44,040 bases of DNA. It comes from Candidatus Omnitrophota bacterium. GTDB lineage: Bacteria > Hinthialibacterota > Hinthialibacteria > Hinthialibacterales > Hinthialibacteraceae. The notes under the pieces were generated by a model. The model was not told the origin of the DNA. It saw nothing but the letters and a program-made list of their open reading frames with translations, and searched no databases. The stretch spans positions 1 through 44,040 of the forward strand of contig QZKN01000100.1 in NCBI GenBank assembly GCA_003598175.1. The letters run 5' to 3'. A program made the translations under genes and the position numbers. Positions 25,245-34,006 of the stretch are shown here, piece by piece (position 1 is the stretch's first letter; the number at the start of each line of letters is the position of its first letter).

Positions 25245-26070
25245 CATGCCGAACGAGAAAAAAGAACAACGTGAAATCAGAGAAATCTCCGTTGACGATA
25301 TCCATTTTAATCAGTATCAACCACGCACGTTCTTTGACGATGATTCGTTGCTGGAATTGGCCGAATCCATTCAGCAGCATGGTATTTTGCAGCCGCTCTT
25401 GGTTCGAAGTCACCCGGAATTTTCCGATCGCTTTCAACTGATTGCAGGGGAACGTAGATTACGAGCCGCAAAAATTGCGGAACAGAAAACCATTCCGTGT
25501 ATTCTGCTTGAAGCCGAAGAAGCGCAGATGCTTGAAATTGCGCTGATTGAAAATATCCAACGTTCCGATCTGAATCCGGTGGAAGAAGCGCGGGCTTTTA
25601 AGCAACTATCCGATCGATTTTCTTTAACGCAGGAAGAAATTGCACAGCGAGTTGGGAAAAGCAGAGAAGCCATTGCCAATTCATTGCGCTTGCTGAATTT
25701 ACCCCCTTCCGTGCTCAAATCCCTTGAAAATACGGAGATTTCCATTGGCCACGCAAAGGCGCTTCTATCCATTAAGGATGCGAATCAATTGGAAGAGTTG
25801 GCGAATCGCGTGATCCGTGAAGGTTTGACCGTTCGACAAACGGAAGCATGCGCACGTGAAGAGACGGTTTCCAACCCCGAAAACTCAGAAAAAGAGTTTA
25901 AAGAGAAAGACTTGCATATCCGTGATTTGGAATTTTCGATAGAAGAAACGCTGCAAACGAAAGTCAATATTAAGATGAAAGGGAAAAAAAAGGGGATTAT
26001 CGAAGTTCATTTTTACGATTTTGAACATCTGGAAGGCCTTTTGCGTAAATGGAATGTTAAACTATCGTAA
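25198..26070 (+). CDS. parB: Chromosome partitioning CTPase ParB/Spo0J
   Basis: A 290-residue protein. The N-terminus MKRKALGRGLSVLLAD is the ParA-stimulating peptide with its conserved Arg. NQYQPRTFFDDDSLLELAES begins the ParB/Srx domain. GERRLRA (Gly84-Glu85-Arg86-Arg87) is the CTP-binding Arg patch, ENIQRSDLNPVEEARAF follows, and TQEEIAQRVGKSREAIANSL is the helix-turn-helix that reads parS. The C-terminal dimer region includes a lysine-rich KMKGKKKG patch. It loads at the two parS sites found 0.8 and 1.8 kb upstream and spreads as a sliding clamp. Translationally coupled to parA by overlap. Confidence 0.96.
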   Translation: MKRKALGRGLSVLLADMPNEKKEQREIREISVDDIHFNQYQPRTFFDDDSLLELAESIQQHGILQPLLVRSHPEFSDRFQLIAGERRLRAAKIAEQKTIPCILLEAEEAQMLEIALIENIQRSDLNPVEEARAFKQLSDRFSLTQEEIAQRVGKSREAIANSLRLLNLPPSVLKSLENTEISIGHAKALLSIKDANQLEELANRVIREGLTVRQTEACAREETVSNPENSEKEFKEKDLHIRDLEFSIEETLQTKVNIKMKGKKKGIIEVHFYDFEHLEGLLRKWNVKLS

Positions 26071-26108
26071 GGGTAGAAAACCGATCCGAATGACTGTCGA
26101 TTATTATC

Positions 26109-27110
26109 ATGCAGAAGCAAAGTGATCAAACAGATTCCTCGCGTCAGGAAAGTCAACGAGATTATATCTCGATTTCATTGGATACGATTCAACTGAAAAG
26201 CATTCCGGCGTTGGATTTTTATATTAAACGTAAAGAGGACGATACGCCAATTTTATTTCGCAGCTGCTCTTTCCCTATTCATCGAAACGATCTGGTTGCT
26301 TTAAAAGAAGGCGGCTACAGTACGCTTTGGGTTCCCAACCGCGACTATAATCTCTATGATCGCTATCTGAACGAGAATATATCCAAGATCATTCGGGATC
26401 CGAATGTTACGGTCGATGCGAAATGCGAATTGACGTACAACGCTTCCTCCCAAATCATGCAGCAGGTTTTTAATTCATCCGATCCGGACGAAGTGATCGA
26501 GGCGTCTTCCAAGGTTCTCGAACCGGTGATCGAGGTGATTTTTGCCAATCAAACGGCGGCGCATAATTTCATCGTTCGTACGAGTATGGATTACGCGTTG
26601 TACACGCATTCGGTGAATGTATGCCTATATGGAATGGCGCTTGCCAGACAATCACTCAAAATTTCCAAGCAGGATGCGCTTACCAGATTCGGACCGGGTT
26701 TATTATTGCACGATATCGCGAAGACTTTGATAGAAAAAGAATTTTTCAATAAAACGGAGCCTTTGACGGAAGAAGAATGGGAAATCATGAAACAGCTTCC
26801 CATAAAAAGCGTTGAAATTGTTAAGGATCTATTTCCCCTCACTCCCGAAACGGAGTCGATCATTCTTCATCACCACGAACGTTTGGATGGTTCGGGCTAT
26901 CCGTTCGGCCTGAAAGGGGACGAAATATCGTTGGGCGCAAGAATTTGCGCGATCGTGGATGTTTTCGATGCGATCAACACACGCAGGCCGTTTCAAGAGC
27001 GAAAAACATCCTTTGATACCTTCAAAACCATGAAACAGGAAATGGCCGGTAAATTGGACGAAGATTTGTTAAGGGATTTTATCTATCTATTTCTCCCGCC
27101 GCAGGGATAA
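26109..27110 (+). CDS. HD-GYP domain phosphodiesterase
   Basis: A 333-residue protein. The ~110-residue N-terminus (YISISLDTIQLKSIPALDFYI, LVALKEGGYSTLWVPN) resembles the DUF3391-like partner domain found before HD-GYP domains. The HD-GYP domain follows with His201-Asp202 in LLHDIAK, then HHHERLDGSGYP at 254-265 carrying the HHE and GYP signatures, and LGARICAIVDVFDAI. The metal-binding residues are intact, so hydrolysis of cyclic di-GMP or a related cyclic dinucleotide is expected. It follows parB after 38 bases and precedes tsaC by 10, so all are probably co-transcribed. The signal sensed by the N-terminal domain is unknown. Confidence 0.9.
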   Translation: MQKQSDQTDSSRQESQRDYISISLDTIQLKSIPALDFYIKRKEDDTPILFRSCSFPIHRNDLVALKEGGYSTLWVPNRDYNLYDRYLNENISKIIRDPNVTVDAKCELTYNASSQIMQQVFNSSDPDEVIEASSKVLEPVIEVIFANQTAAHNFIVRTSMDYALYTHSVNVCLYGMALARQSLKISKQDALTRFGPGLLLHDIAKTLIEKEFFNKTEPLTEEEWEIMKQLPIKSVEIVKDLFPLTPETESIILHHHERLDGSGYPFGLKGDEISLGARICAIVDVFDAINTRRPFQERKTSFDTFKTMKQEMAGKLDEDLLRDFIYLFLPPQG

Positions 27111-27120
27111 TGGTTTTCCG

Positions 27121-27720
27121 ATGTCTCAATACTTCTTGCTAGACGATCAGGATTGTGCAATTGTCATTGAATCCTGCTGTAAAATATTACGCAAGGGAGG
27201 CATTCTCTGCGTCCCGACGGATACGGTTTATGGCTTGGTTTGCGATCCCGCCGATGTAAAAGCTATCAATCGAATCATTCAACTGAAATCACGCCCGGAA
27301 GATAAACCGTTCGCTTTATTTACGCGCACATTGACGCTATCCAGGCCGTGTCCGGCGGCGGAAATACTGTCTAACCATTTCTGGCCCGGCCCTCTCACGA
27401 TCATTGTGCCCGCCGATCCATTCTTTCCCTATTCTTATAAAGGGACGGTCGGTCTGCGCTCGCCGGATTATCCTTTTATTCAAACGCTATTATCCGCATG
27501 GGGTGGTTCGCTGGCAAACACGAGTTTGAATTACAGCGGAAATGCGCCGGTGTGGTCGTTGCAGGGGATGGAGCGAATTTTGGAAAAGGTAGACGGGATT
27601 GTCGATGCGGGGATTTTACCGCAACAACCGCCTTCCACGGTTGTTGATTGCACGATTGCGCCGCCAAAAATAGTCAGAGAAGGCGTTGTTAAAATAGATT
27701 CGATAGATGGGCTTTTCTGA
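27121..27720 (+). CDS. tsaC: L-threonylcarbamoyladenylate synthase (Sua5/YrdC family)
   Basis: A 199-residue protein. LRKGGILCVPTDTVYGLVCDP and IIQLKSRPEDKPFALF are the hallmark motifs, with the Lys/Arg residues that bind HCO3, ATP and threonine, followed by FWPGPLTIIVPA and SLANTSLNYSGNAP. It makes threonylcarbamoyl-AMP for the universal t6A37 modification of ANN-decoding tRNAs. It has no C-terminal Sua5 domain, so it is the short YrdC/TsaC form. Start ATG 10 bases after the HD-GYP gene. Convergent with the Tat-exported protein gene; only 27 bases separate them. Confidence 0.93.
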   Translation: MSQYFLLDDQDCAIVIESCCKILRKGGILCVPTDTVYGLVCDPADVKAINRIIQLKSRPEDKPFALFTRTLTLSRPCPAAEILSNHFWPGPLTIIVPADPFFPYSYKGTVGLRSPDYPFIQTLLSAWGGSLANTSLNYSGNAPVWSLQGMERILEKVDGIVDAGILPQQPPSTVVDCTIAPPKIVREGVVKIDSIDGLF

Positions 27721-27747
27721 GAAATTAATTTTTAAAACTCGGTTTGA

Positions 27748-29202
27748 TCATACAACGACAGGTTCAATTCCGAATAATTTGCAGTAATTCCGCAATTCCT
27801 TTTTAAAATCGCCGTAAAAGAAGATTTGGTGAAAGCCGGGATAGCCGAGATAATCGGTCACGTTGTCCAGTTTGACCATAACGGATACGACGCATCCGCC
27901 GGCGGGTGGAACCGAAATGTTTTCGTATACCATTCCGCTGGAAATGATCATTTGCGGCGGTTTTTCCGGATCGTAGCTTAGTAGAACATCGGCGGACGTC
28001 ATTCTTTGACCGATTTTCCATTTCGGAACCGGCACGGCGTCGCGTTTTCCGTGATGGTAGGAGAGATGGTAGGGTTCCGGCGGCCTGGCCAATCCGTTGA
28101 GACGGGTCGGACAGGTGCAGTGTGCGCCGATCAGGCATTCCTTTGCGGTTTCTGGAACCGGATCCTGTTGAAAACCGGGGCGGTCGAAGAGATTTTGCAC
28201 CAGCGCGTGCGTGATGCACGCGCCGAGATCGGCTTCGCAGGCGGCGGGAATGCCATGATCCAGCATAAGCGACCAGGAAATGCAGGGAAGGCTGACTTTG
28301 GATTTTCCCAGAGCGCCCAGGCAATCCATCGTGATGCCGTCGGCTTCCTCGCGTTCGAGAATGTTGCGGGCGACGGCGAAACTTTTTACGCCGTTGATGA
28401 CGTCCTGCTCGGTCGGACCGGCGATGCGGGTTGCATTGGCCATATATTCCGCCGCGATTTGCCTGATTTCGTCCGTAACTGGGATTTGGTTGTATTCCTC
28501 GAGAAATGACGACGCGGGAACGTAGCGCAGCTTGGTTCCGAAATGCAGAAGTTCCTCATCTTTGCGTTCGTTGCCTTTGATGACGACGAAGCGCATTTCC
28601 CGCAGTTTGGCGTTAACCGCCAGCATTTTCAAGCCGGAAGCGGCCTGACTAAAATCGTCCGTGGAACAGATGAAACACTTATTTTCTTCGGCAACCTTCC
28701 ATGTATTGGTGGTGAAAGCGGCGCCGATGGGGGCAAAAACGACGGCGGGGATGCCGCTTTCTACGGCGGCGTAGGCGGATGGCCAGGAATGCTGCTGCCG
28801 GTCGAGTAAAACGACGAATAAACCGTCCGGCTTGTGGGCTTTTGCCTGCTCCACCCATCTTTCCGCTTCTTCCAGCGAATAGATCGGCTTGGTTTGCATG
28901 TCAATTTCAATGGCAAGGTCTTTTGCAGCACGCTGAATTTGTTCGGTGTAGTTTTTCAATGCCGCTTCACCGTCATAAATCGCGCCCGGCCACAACATGC
29001 CATATTCACCTTCGCGGCGAACGAAGGCGGCTTTGATTTTCGGGATGTATTTCGATGCGGGGCCGGCGGGCGAGATGGGGCCGGCGTTGGCTGCTTTTGT
29101 TGTCGATAAAACCGATGCGCCGATGGTTGCACTTGTAGCGATTAAGAAGTTGCGGCGAGAGGGATTCGTTAATGATAGATCGTTGTCAGGTTGTTGTTTC
29201 AT
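27748..29202 (-). CDS. Tat-exported protein resembling L-fucose/L-arabinose isomerases
   Basis: A 484-residue protein with a twin-arginine signal (PSRRNFLIATSATIGASVLS...ANA). The mature part opens like the FucI/AraA fold: an N-terminal Rossmann-like domain with a Glu-rich strand, KPDGLFVVLLDRQQHSWPS and a VVFAPIGAAF step, then ADGITMDCLGALGKSKVSLP and CEADLGACITHALVQ, which match the isomerase superfamily's central domain with its metal-ligand Glu and Asp. The C-terminal domain carries two possible ligand histidines (HCTCP and YHLSYHHGKR). Isomerases of this fold are cytoplasmic, so a Tat-exported relative points to a distinct, perhaps oxidation-tolerant or non-catalytic, role. The closest annotation would be a hypothetical Tat-signal protein. 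Single gene. Confidence 0.7.
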   Translation of the reverse strand: MKQQPDNDLSLTNPSRRNFLIATSATIGASVLSTTKAANAGPISPAGPASKYIPKIKAAFVRREGEYGMLWPGAIYDGEAALKNYTEQIQRAAKDLAIEIDMQTKPIYSLEEAERWVEQAKAHKPDGLFVVLLDRQQHSWPSAYAAVESGIPAVVFAPIGAAFTTNTWKVAEENKCFICSTDDFSQAASGLKMLAVNAKLREMRFVVIKGNERKDEELLHFGTKLRYVPASSFLEEYNQIPVTDEIRQIAAEYMANATRIAGPTEQDVINGVKSFAVARNILEREEADGITMDCLGALGKSKVSLPCISWSLMLDHGIPAACEADLGACITHALVQNLFDRPGFQQDPVPETAKECLIGAHCTCPTRLNGLARPPEPYHLSYHHGKRDAVPVPKWKIGQRMTSADVLLSYDPEKPPQMIISSGMVYENISVPPAGGCVVSVMVKLDNVTDYLGYPGFHQIFFYGDFKKELRNYCKLFGIEPVVV

Positions 29203-29379
29203 GGCGCGTCCTCCGTTATCGTATTGAGAATACGGTTTTCTCTGTCGACTGTTGACGTTCTTGCCTGTTTATAAAGCAAAAAGCATGGAATGTAAACCGG
29301 GAAGGAATGATTCTCTTGATGGATGAAAGCTGTGGAACAGCAAAGAGGAAAAAATCGTGGAGACCGCGTGTTTGACAAG

Positions 29380-30138
29380 TTACGCATTTTTGATGCAGAG
29401 GTAATGGGCCATAAATTGATGTTGGTAAGTCTTTTTCCGGATCGAGAAACCGGCTTTTTCGAGCATTCCTTCCATGATCCAGCCGAAAGTGCTGTATTCC
29501 TCGCGGATGTGAGTTTTCATTTCGCGGGCGATGAAGGGATCGACGTTCTGATCGAAGTGTTGCATGAGGCGGTTGAAGAAAGCATCGGTTTCCATGGGAT
29601 CGAATGAAAAAACGATATCTTTTAGATAAAGTTTTCCATTGGGTTGCATTATTTTTGTCAGGCTAATCAATGCGTATTGTTTCCAGAAATCGGGAAGGTG
29701 GTGAAGCGCGAGCTGGGTAATGATCACGTCGACCGGTTCGGCGCCATGTTCGTATGTGAGGAATCCGCCGTGCATGAATTCCAAGTTTTGTATGCCCCGT
29801 TCCATCGCTTTTTGTCGGGCGCAGGTAAGCATGGCGGGAGAGATGTCCACGGCAATCACCTTTTTGCATCGTTGCGCCGCGTGGATTGCGAATGCGCCGG
29901 TTCCCGCGCCTATATCCAACAGTGTTTGCGTTTGATTCAACTGCAGGACTTCAATAATTTCCTGACATTCCTTATCGATGTCGGCGAGCACGGATAGTTT
30001 TTCATCGTAGGTTTGCGCATTAATGCAATTGCCGTAATCCACGCCGATGTGCTTGTTTTCGTCGTATTGCCAGGTTGGTGTTTTTTTCATTTCGCATAAC
30101 TCGTTTTGCGGGATGTGAACAATTTCCTCAAAATTCAT
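29380..30138 (-). CDS. Class I SAM-dependent methyltransferase
   Basis: A 252-residue protein with LLDIGAGTGAFAIHAA (motif I, Asp75-Gly81), VIAVDISPAMLTCAR (motif II), a VDVIITQLALHHL motif and NGKLYLKDIVFSF. This is a UbiE/Methyltransf_11-type small-molecule methyltransferase; the substrate is not evident. The start codon overlaps the stop of the MntA gene by four bases (ATGA), so it is translated from the HepT-MntA transcript. The ~60-residue N-terminal extension (KKTPTWQYDENKHIGVDYG) is not a signal peptide. Confidence 0.88.
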   Translation of the reverse strand: MNFEEIVHIPQNELCEMKKTPTWQYDENKHIGVDYGNCINAQTYDEKLSVLADIDKECQEIIEVLQLNQTQTLLDIGAGTGAFAIHAAQRCKKVIAVDISPAMLTCARQKAMERGIQNLEFMHGGFLTYEHGAEPVDVIITQLALHHLPDFWKQYALISLTKIMQPNGKLYLKDIVFSFDPMETDAFFNRLMQHFDQNVDPFIAREMKTHIREEYSTFGWIMEGMLEKAGFSIRKKTYQHQFMAHYLCIKNA

Positions 30139-30425
30139 AGCAATTCGTGCGTTCGTAGAATAATCTTACGAAACGAATCCGAAACGGAATGCCAATCCGA
30201 CACGTCCACGATGATCGGCAGGTCCGATTCGGCGAAAGCGTATTTCAGTTCTTCCAGGATTTGTGGATCAATCGGAGCTGTTCCCTCCACACACAAATCC
30301 AAATCGGAGTATTGTCGCGCCGTTCCGTCCACACGTGATCCGAACACGCGAACGCGACAATCGGGAACGTATTCCCGCAAAATACGTTTCACTTCGTGCA
30401 GATATTTTTTTTCCAAATCAATCAT
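30135..30425 (-). CDS. mntA: MntA-type minimal nucleotidyltransferase antitoxin
   Basis: A 96-residue protein. The minimal nucleotidyltransferase motif GSx10DxD is complete: Gly29-Ser30 in VFGSRVDG and Asp41-Leu-Asp43 in YSDLDL. In known HepT-MntA (type VII) systems the MNT protein adds AMP to a tyrosine of HepT and so silences it. ATG at 30425 lies inside the end of hepT (8-base overlap), and its end overlaps the methyltransferase start. An upstream frame extension inside hepT is not family-like. Gene name is by family; no function has been shown here. Confidence 0.88.
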   Translation of the reverse strand: MIDLEKKYLHEVKRILREYVPDCRVRVFGSRVDGTARQYSDLDLCVEGTAPIDPQILEELKYAFAESDLPIIVDVSDWHSVSDSFRKIILRTHELL

Positions 30426-30843
30426 TGAACCGTTCCAATTGTTCCAGAAAGAATTTTGCGTCCTGAACAAATTTTACCGCGACTTCATAAACCGAATCGG
30501 CGGTTTTTTCATCATACGTATGGGATGTGATGTTACGGGCATCGCCATATGCGAACCAGGCGATCGGTTCGGCAATCAAACCATGGCGGGCGGATAAACG
30601 GAACAAGTCCTTTCGCGTACGCGGAAAGACCGCATCATCCGGCGACAGATTCGAACGGATCCAACGCTGCATGAATTTCCAACATAACTCAAAAGCAAAC
30701 TCGAAATGTTGGATTACACCCGCACGAATCGCGTTCCTGGTGATCGCGTCTTGAGCGTCCATGAACGCCTTATCCTGAGAACGCGCAACGATTTCTTCCA
30801 AAGAAATGATCGCCTTTTTTAGATTGCTTAAATCGAGCGGCAT
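30418..30843 (-). CDS. hepT: HepT-type HEPN-like toxin (nucleotidyltransferase substrate-binding protein)
   Basis: A 141-residue all-helical protein of the HI0074/HEPT group. The catalytic RX4HXY motif is intact as RNITSHTY (Arg103, His108, Tyr110). QHFEFAFELCWKFMQRWI is the conserved central helix, and the C-terminus is typical (VYEVAVKFVQDAKFFLEQLE). HepT proteins are RNases or tRNA-targeting toxins, and the Tyr in the motif is the site AMPylated by MntA. ATG at 30843 follows GGAG. The order toxin-antitoxin and the 8-base overlap are as in known modules. The intact motifs suggest a working system, unlike the broken VapC at the left end. Confidence 0.88.
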   Translation of the reverse strand: MPLDLSNLKKAIISLEEIVARSQDKAFMDAQDAITRNAIRAGVIQHFEFAFELCWKFMQRWIRSNLSPDDAVFPRTRKDLFRLSARHGLIAEPIAWFAYGDARNITSHTYDEKTADSVYEVAVKFVQDAKFFLEQLERFND

Positions 30844-30980
30844 GGTTTTCTCCGAAATTACAAAATTCACTTTTTGAATGTTTCGCTGGACAGGCAAGAT
30901 GTCCACGCGCCATCATTCGTTCAACAAATCGTGTGGTTACAACATAAAATAGGGGATACCATGCGTAATTTCAATGTGAA

Positions 30981-31012
30981 AAAGGGGATCATCCACCCGG
31001 ATCATCCCCTTT
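30981..31012 (-). terminator. Probable intrinsic terminator
   Basis: A hairpin with stem AAAGGGGAT/ATCCCCTTT, one C-C mismatch and an inner ATCC/GGAT step around ACCC. Read on the minus strand it ends CCCCTTTTTC, so it would terminate the transcript of the membrane coiled-coil protein gene ending at 31042. Confidence 0.6.
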
Positions 31013-31041
31013 ATTCGTTGTTTTACAAAAAAAGCCGCCGC

Positions 31042-31992
31042 TTATTGCGTCGGCGTCGGTTCTTCCGCTGGCTCTGGCGCGGGTTTGTTATTCATTTTTT
31101 TCAATTCATTTTGAATTGCTACCATCTGTCCGTCCACGGATTTCTTTAACGTTTGATAATCCACCAGCAGCTGCTGCAATTGATCCCGCTGCGAGTCGCT
31201 GTTTTCACGCAACTGATACAAAACCTGTAAGATTTCCGACTCCGTGGTTTGGATTTCCGACGAAACGCGGTTCGGAACGGTTTGCAGCGTCTCCTCCACT
31301 CCGATAATCGTAGATAATATCTTCTCGCTGTTTTGCTCCAGCTTTGCGGATAGCGATGCAAGATTGTCCGTTATCGGCGTGGTTTGAATGTTGTCGATTT
31401 TTTCTCCGATCTGTTGTCCCGCGGCGACGATTTCATCCACTTTACGGGTCAATTGTTCGGTGGATTGGTCGATTTTCGTGTTCCATTTCGCATCCCATTC
31501 CGCGCTGAATTTCGCCAGCGCATCGTCCGCGAAAGATTTCGTCTGCTGCACCGCGTCGATGATTTTTTGGGTTTCACCGGAAACGTTCGCGATCAATGTC
31601 TGATCCGTCCCGGATTTCGATTCCTGCAACGAAGATGTGATGGTTTTCGATTGATCGGCGATGGACGTTTCCAACGTTTCTATTTGGATATTCAAGTATA
31701 AGGCCAATCCTGCCACAGCGGCGATCACGACGATGAAACCGAAATAAATCGGCGCATTTGACGACGGTTGGACCGGCGGCGGTTGATGAACGCTTGCCGG
31801 AGCGGGCTTTGGCGCGGGGGCGACATTCCGAACCGTTTGTTCCGGTTGAATGTTGACGGCTTTCGGTTCATTTTCAATGGCGGATTGAACCGGCTGCGAT
31901 GTTTTCGGCGGTGTTTTTTGCGGTGGTTGATTTTGCACCTGCTTATTTCCATGCCGTTTCAGTTTCTTTTTCATTTGTCTGTTCGATCCCAT
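31042..31992 (-). CDS. Unknown membrane-anchored coiled-coil protein
   Basis: A 316-residue protein, no recognised family. A basic N-terminus (MGSNRQMKKKLKRHGNKQ) leads into a Pro/Gln-rich cytoplasmic region of ~80 residues, then one membrane helix (APIYFGFIVVIAAVAGLALYL, about 91-111). The rest is a long periplasmic coiled coil with heptad-like Leu/Ile spacing (IETLETSIADQSKTITSS, VDEIVAAGQQIGEKIDNI, LYQLRENSDSQRDQLQQLL) and a short PAPEPAEEPTP tail. The repeated 'SLQ/KIDxI' segments look like methyl-accepting or tether-type stalks but without a signalling domain. A structural tether or spacer is the likeliest role. It is downstream of, but separated from, the histidine-kinase remnant. Confidence 0.75.
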   Translation of the reverse strand: MGSNRQMKKKLKRHGNKQVQNQPPQKTPPKTSQPVQSAIENEPKAVNIQPEQTVRNVAPAPKPAPASVHQPPPVQPSSNAPIYFGFIVVIAAVAGLALYLNIQIETLETSIADQSKTITSSLQESKSGTDQTLIANVSGETQKIIDAVQQTKSFADDALAKFSAEWDAKWNTKIDQSTEQLTRKVDEIVAAGQQIGEKIDNIQTTPITDNLASLSAKLEQNSEKILSTIIGVEETLQTVPNRVSSEIQTTESEILQVLYQLRENSDSQRDQLQQLLVDYQTLKKSVDGQMVAIQNELKKMNNKPAPEPAEEPTPTQ

Positions 31993-32088
31993 ACCAAAAT
32001 TCCTTTTCTGATAAAATTTCGTTAGCGTAAACCATTCATCGATTCTACTGTGAGAACCGTGTGGGACAAGATTCGAATCGTGTTTTTC

Positions 32089-32301
32089 TTACGAAGAGGC
32101 CGGAAATAATACTGTAAAGGTTGAGCCGTTACCGACTTCACTCTCGATTCGGATGGCGCCTTTGTGACCGCGAACGATGCCGAGAACCGCCGCCAGTCCC
32201 AAACCGCGTCCCGTGAATTTTGTGGTGAAAAACGGATCAAATATTTTTTCCAGAATTTCCGCGTTTATCCCACAACCGGTGTCGGCAATTTCGAGATACA
32301 C
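32089..32301 (-). pseudogene. C-terminal remnant of a sensor histidine kinase
   Basis: Seventy codons encode only the end of an HATPase domain: N/G1 box remnants (ADTGCGI), the F box (KIFDPFFTT), the G2 box (GRGLGLAAV) and the final strand GSTFTVLFP. The dimerisation/phosphoacceptor part and the N box are missing, so it cannot be a functional kinase. The break lies only 3 bases past the stop codon of the FAD oxidoreductase (TGA, then TATGTG...), indicating that a rearrangement joined this fragment directly to the oxidoreductase 3' end. A GTG start would be needed for translation of the fragment. Confidence 0.85.
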
Positions 32302-32304
32302 ATA

Positions 32305-33744
32305 TCAAAGAATAATCGCTCCTTCTTTTGCCAGTAATTTTCGTACTTCTTGCGGATCGAGATTATTGATGGGTGTATTACTCGACAGCGCCAGCCATGC
32401 CGCCGTTCCCGCCGCCTCGCCGGTTTGATTCATATTCACCATCACCCGCACGGCGGAAAACGCGATCCTATCTGCGTCCAGCATACGCCCCGCCGTGATG
32501 ATGTTTCTGTACCTGCCGCCGGGAATGAGTGAGCGCAATGGAATCTGGTAAAACGTTGGATTGGTAGCGGTTTCTTCGCGCCAACGACTCGTTTTCGATG
32601 GAAAACCGGGACGGGAATACTGCTCAGTTCCATTGAGATAGCGTAACGTGATGCCCGGTTTATTCTGGTGATGAATATCCACGCGATAACTGCCGTTGGC
32701 GATGGCGTCATCGAAGCGTTTGCCATACAACACATCGTCGCCGGTCAATTGATACCCGCAACGCACGTGACGAGTTTCGCGAATACCGATCTGGGAGGGA
32801 AGCGCCTGCAGGGTGATTTTGCTTTGTGGGCAATGTTCGCGGATAATGTCATGGATCGCGCGCACCTGCCGTCGTCCTTCCATTTCCGCGTTGGTCAAAT
32901 CATCCGCATCGGCGCAATTCACGCCATACACCCTCGTTCCCGCCAGCATGTACACATCCGATCCGGGCACATACGCGCCCCAGGAAAAGCCTTCCGGCAA
33001 ATGATACTTCTCACGGTTTTCCAAGACGGTTTTGTTGAGGTCGAATCCTTTCAGCGAGCGCCAGTCTGCAAACCGCGCGCACATGGTCGGCGGCTGCAAT
33101 TGCTCCGCGGTGTACGTCGGTAATTCCAATCGATGGCACAAATCCCCATCGCCGGTGGCGTCGACAAAGATGTTGGCCTTGATCGCGCCGCGACCGGATT
33201 TATTTTCGACGAGGACCGCGATGAGCTCCCCGTCCTTCACCACCGGCGCGGAAAAAATGGTATGGAGATAAGGTTTGATGTGCGCAGCCAGAACCATCTC
33301 GTCCAACTCAACTTTTAATTCGTCAGAATTAAAATCGAAGCCGTGACTGACGTTTTGTTGATGCACAAAGACGGCGTTTCTCTTCTTGAGCCGCTCGATC
33401 GTCTCCATCGTCAGGCCGCCGATGATCTGCTGCTGGAATTCCGCGTCATAGGGGCTGTGCCACACGTTCACCATCGAACCGGTTGCCGTGCCGCCGAAGC
33501 AGTTCTGTTTTTCAACGATCACCACTTTCGCGCCCAGCCGCGCCGCCCGAATCGCCGCGAACACGCCGGTGCAACTGCCGCCCAACACGCAGATGTCGGC
33601 CTCGGCAATGACGGGGATGTTTTTTGCTTCCTCGCGGATGGTATTTTGTTCATCCGATGAAGGTTCGGCATGGGCGCTGTTTTTTGGTAAAAGAATTCCC
33701 ACGCTGGTCAGCGCGGTCAGGTTGAAGAAGTTGCGGCGTTTCAT
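32305..33744 (-). CDS. Tat-exported FAD-dependent oxidoreductase (FAD_oxidored family)
   Basis: About 479 residues from ATG at 33744, which follows GGAGTCAAA. The signal MKRRNFFNLTALTSVGILLPKNSAHA has twin arginines followed by NFF. The mature protein begins with the FAD-binding ADICVLGGSCTGVFAAIRAARLGAKVVIVEK and FGGTATG, then IFVDATGDGDLC, FAD-contact IGIRETRHVRC and a final AGRMLDADRIAFSAVRV. This matches the FAD_oxidored group common in Planctomycetes- and Lentisphaerae-type genomes, thought to oxidise or dehydrate sugars and related compounds. The flavin explains export by Tat in folded form. Its 3' end is fused to a histidine-kinase remnant. Confidence 0.88.
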   Translation of the reverse strand: MKRRNFFNLTALTSVGILLPKNSAHAEPSSDEQNTIREEAKNIPVIAEADICVLGGSCTGVFAAIRAARLGAKVVIVEKQNCFGGTATGSMVNVWHSPYDAEFQQQIIGGLTMETIERLKKRNAVFVHQQNVSHGFDFNSDELKVELDEMVLAAHIKPYLHTIFSAPVVKDGELIAVLVENKSGRGAIKANIFVDATGDGDLCHRLELPTYTAEQLQPPTMCARFADWRSLKGFDLNKTVLENREKYHLPEGFSWGAYVPGSDVYMLAGTRVYGVNCADADDLTNAEMEGRRQVRAIHDIIREHCPQSKITLQALPSQIGIRETRHVRCGYQLTGDDVLYGKRFDDAIANGSYRVDIHHQNKPGITLRYLNGTEQYSRPGFPSKTSRWREETATNPTFYQIPLRSLIPGGRYRNIITAGRMLDADRIAFSAVRVMVNMNQTGEAAGTAAWLALSSNTPINNLDPQEVRKLLAKEGAIIL

Positions 33745-33911
33745 TTTGACTCCTTTTTTAATTTGTTCGCTTGTCTTTAATCCAGGCGATTCTCGATGTA
33801 ATTTCATCATTAAAAAATATCATAAACGCTATGCAATCGATTGTCTCGCCGTTCAAAAAATGAGAATTGGTTATGGATGTTATTAAAAAGTCTTTCTTTT
33901 TGCTATGGGTT

Positions 33912-34006
33912 GAAATTCTATTCCGGATCATTTTCCGTGGGTAGAACGTTCTCCGCACGAAGGTTGGTATGAAGTGATGGTCGAATCGGGGGTAGAATTG
34001 ATTTAA
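33912..34006 (+). pseudogene. Possible remnant of a gene C-terminus
   Basis: About 30 codons on the plus strand read NSIPDHFPWVERSPHEGWYEV and end in MVESGVELI and TAA. The composition is protein-like and the stretch has no start codon. It is probably the tail of a lost gene, or chance; I cannot name a family. Low confidence. Confidence 0.25.
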
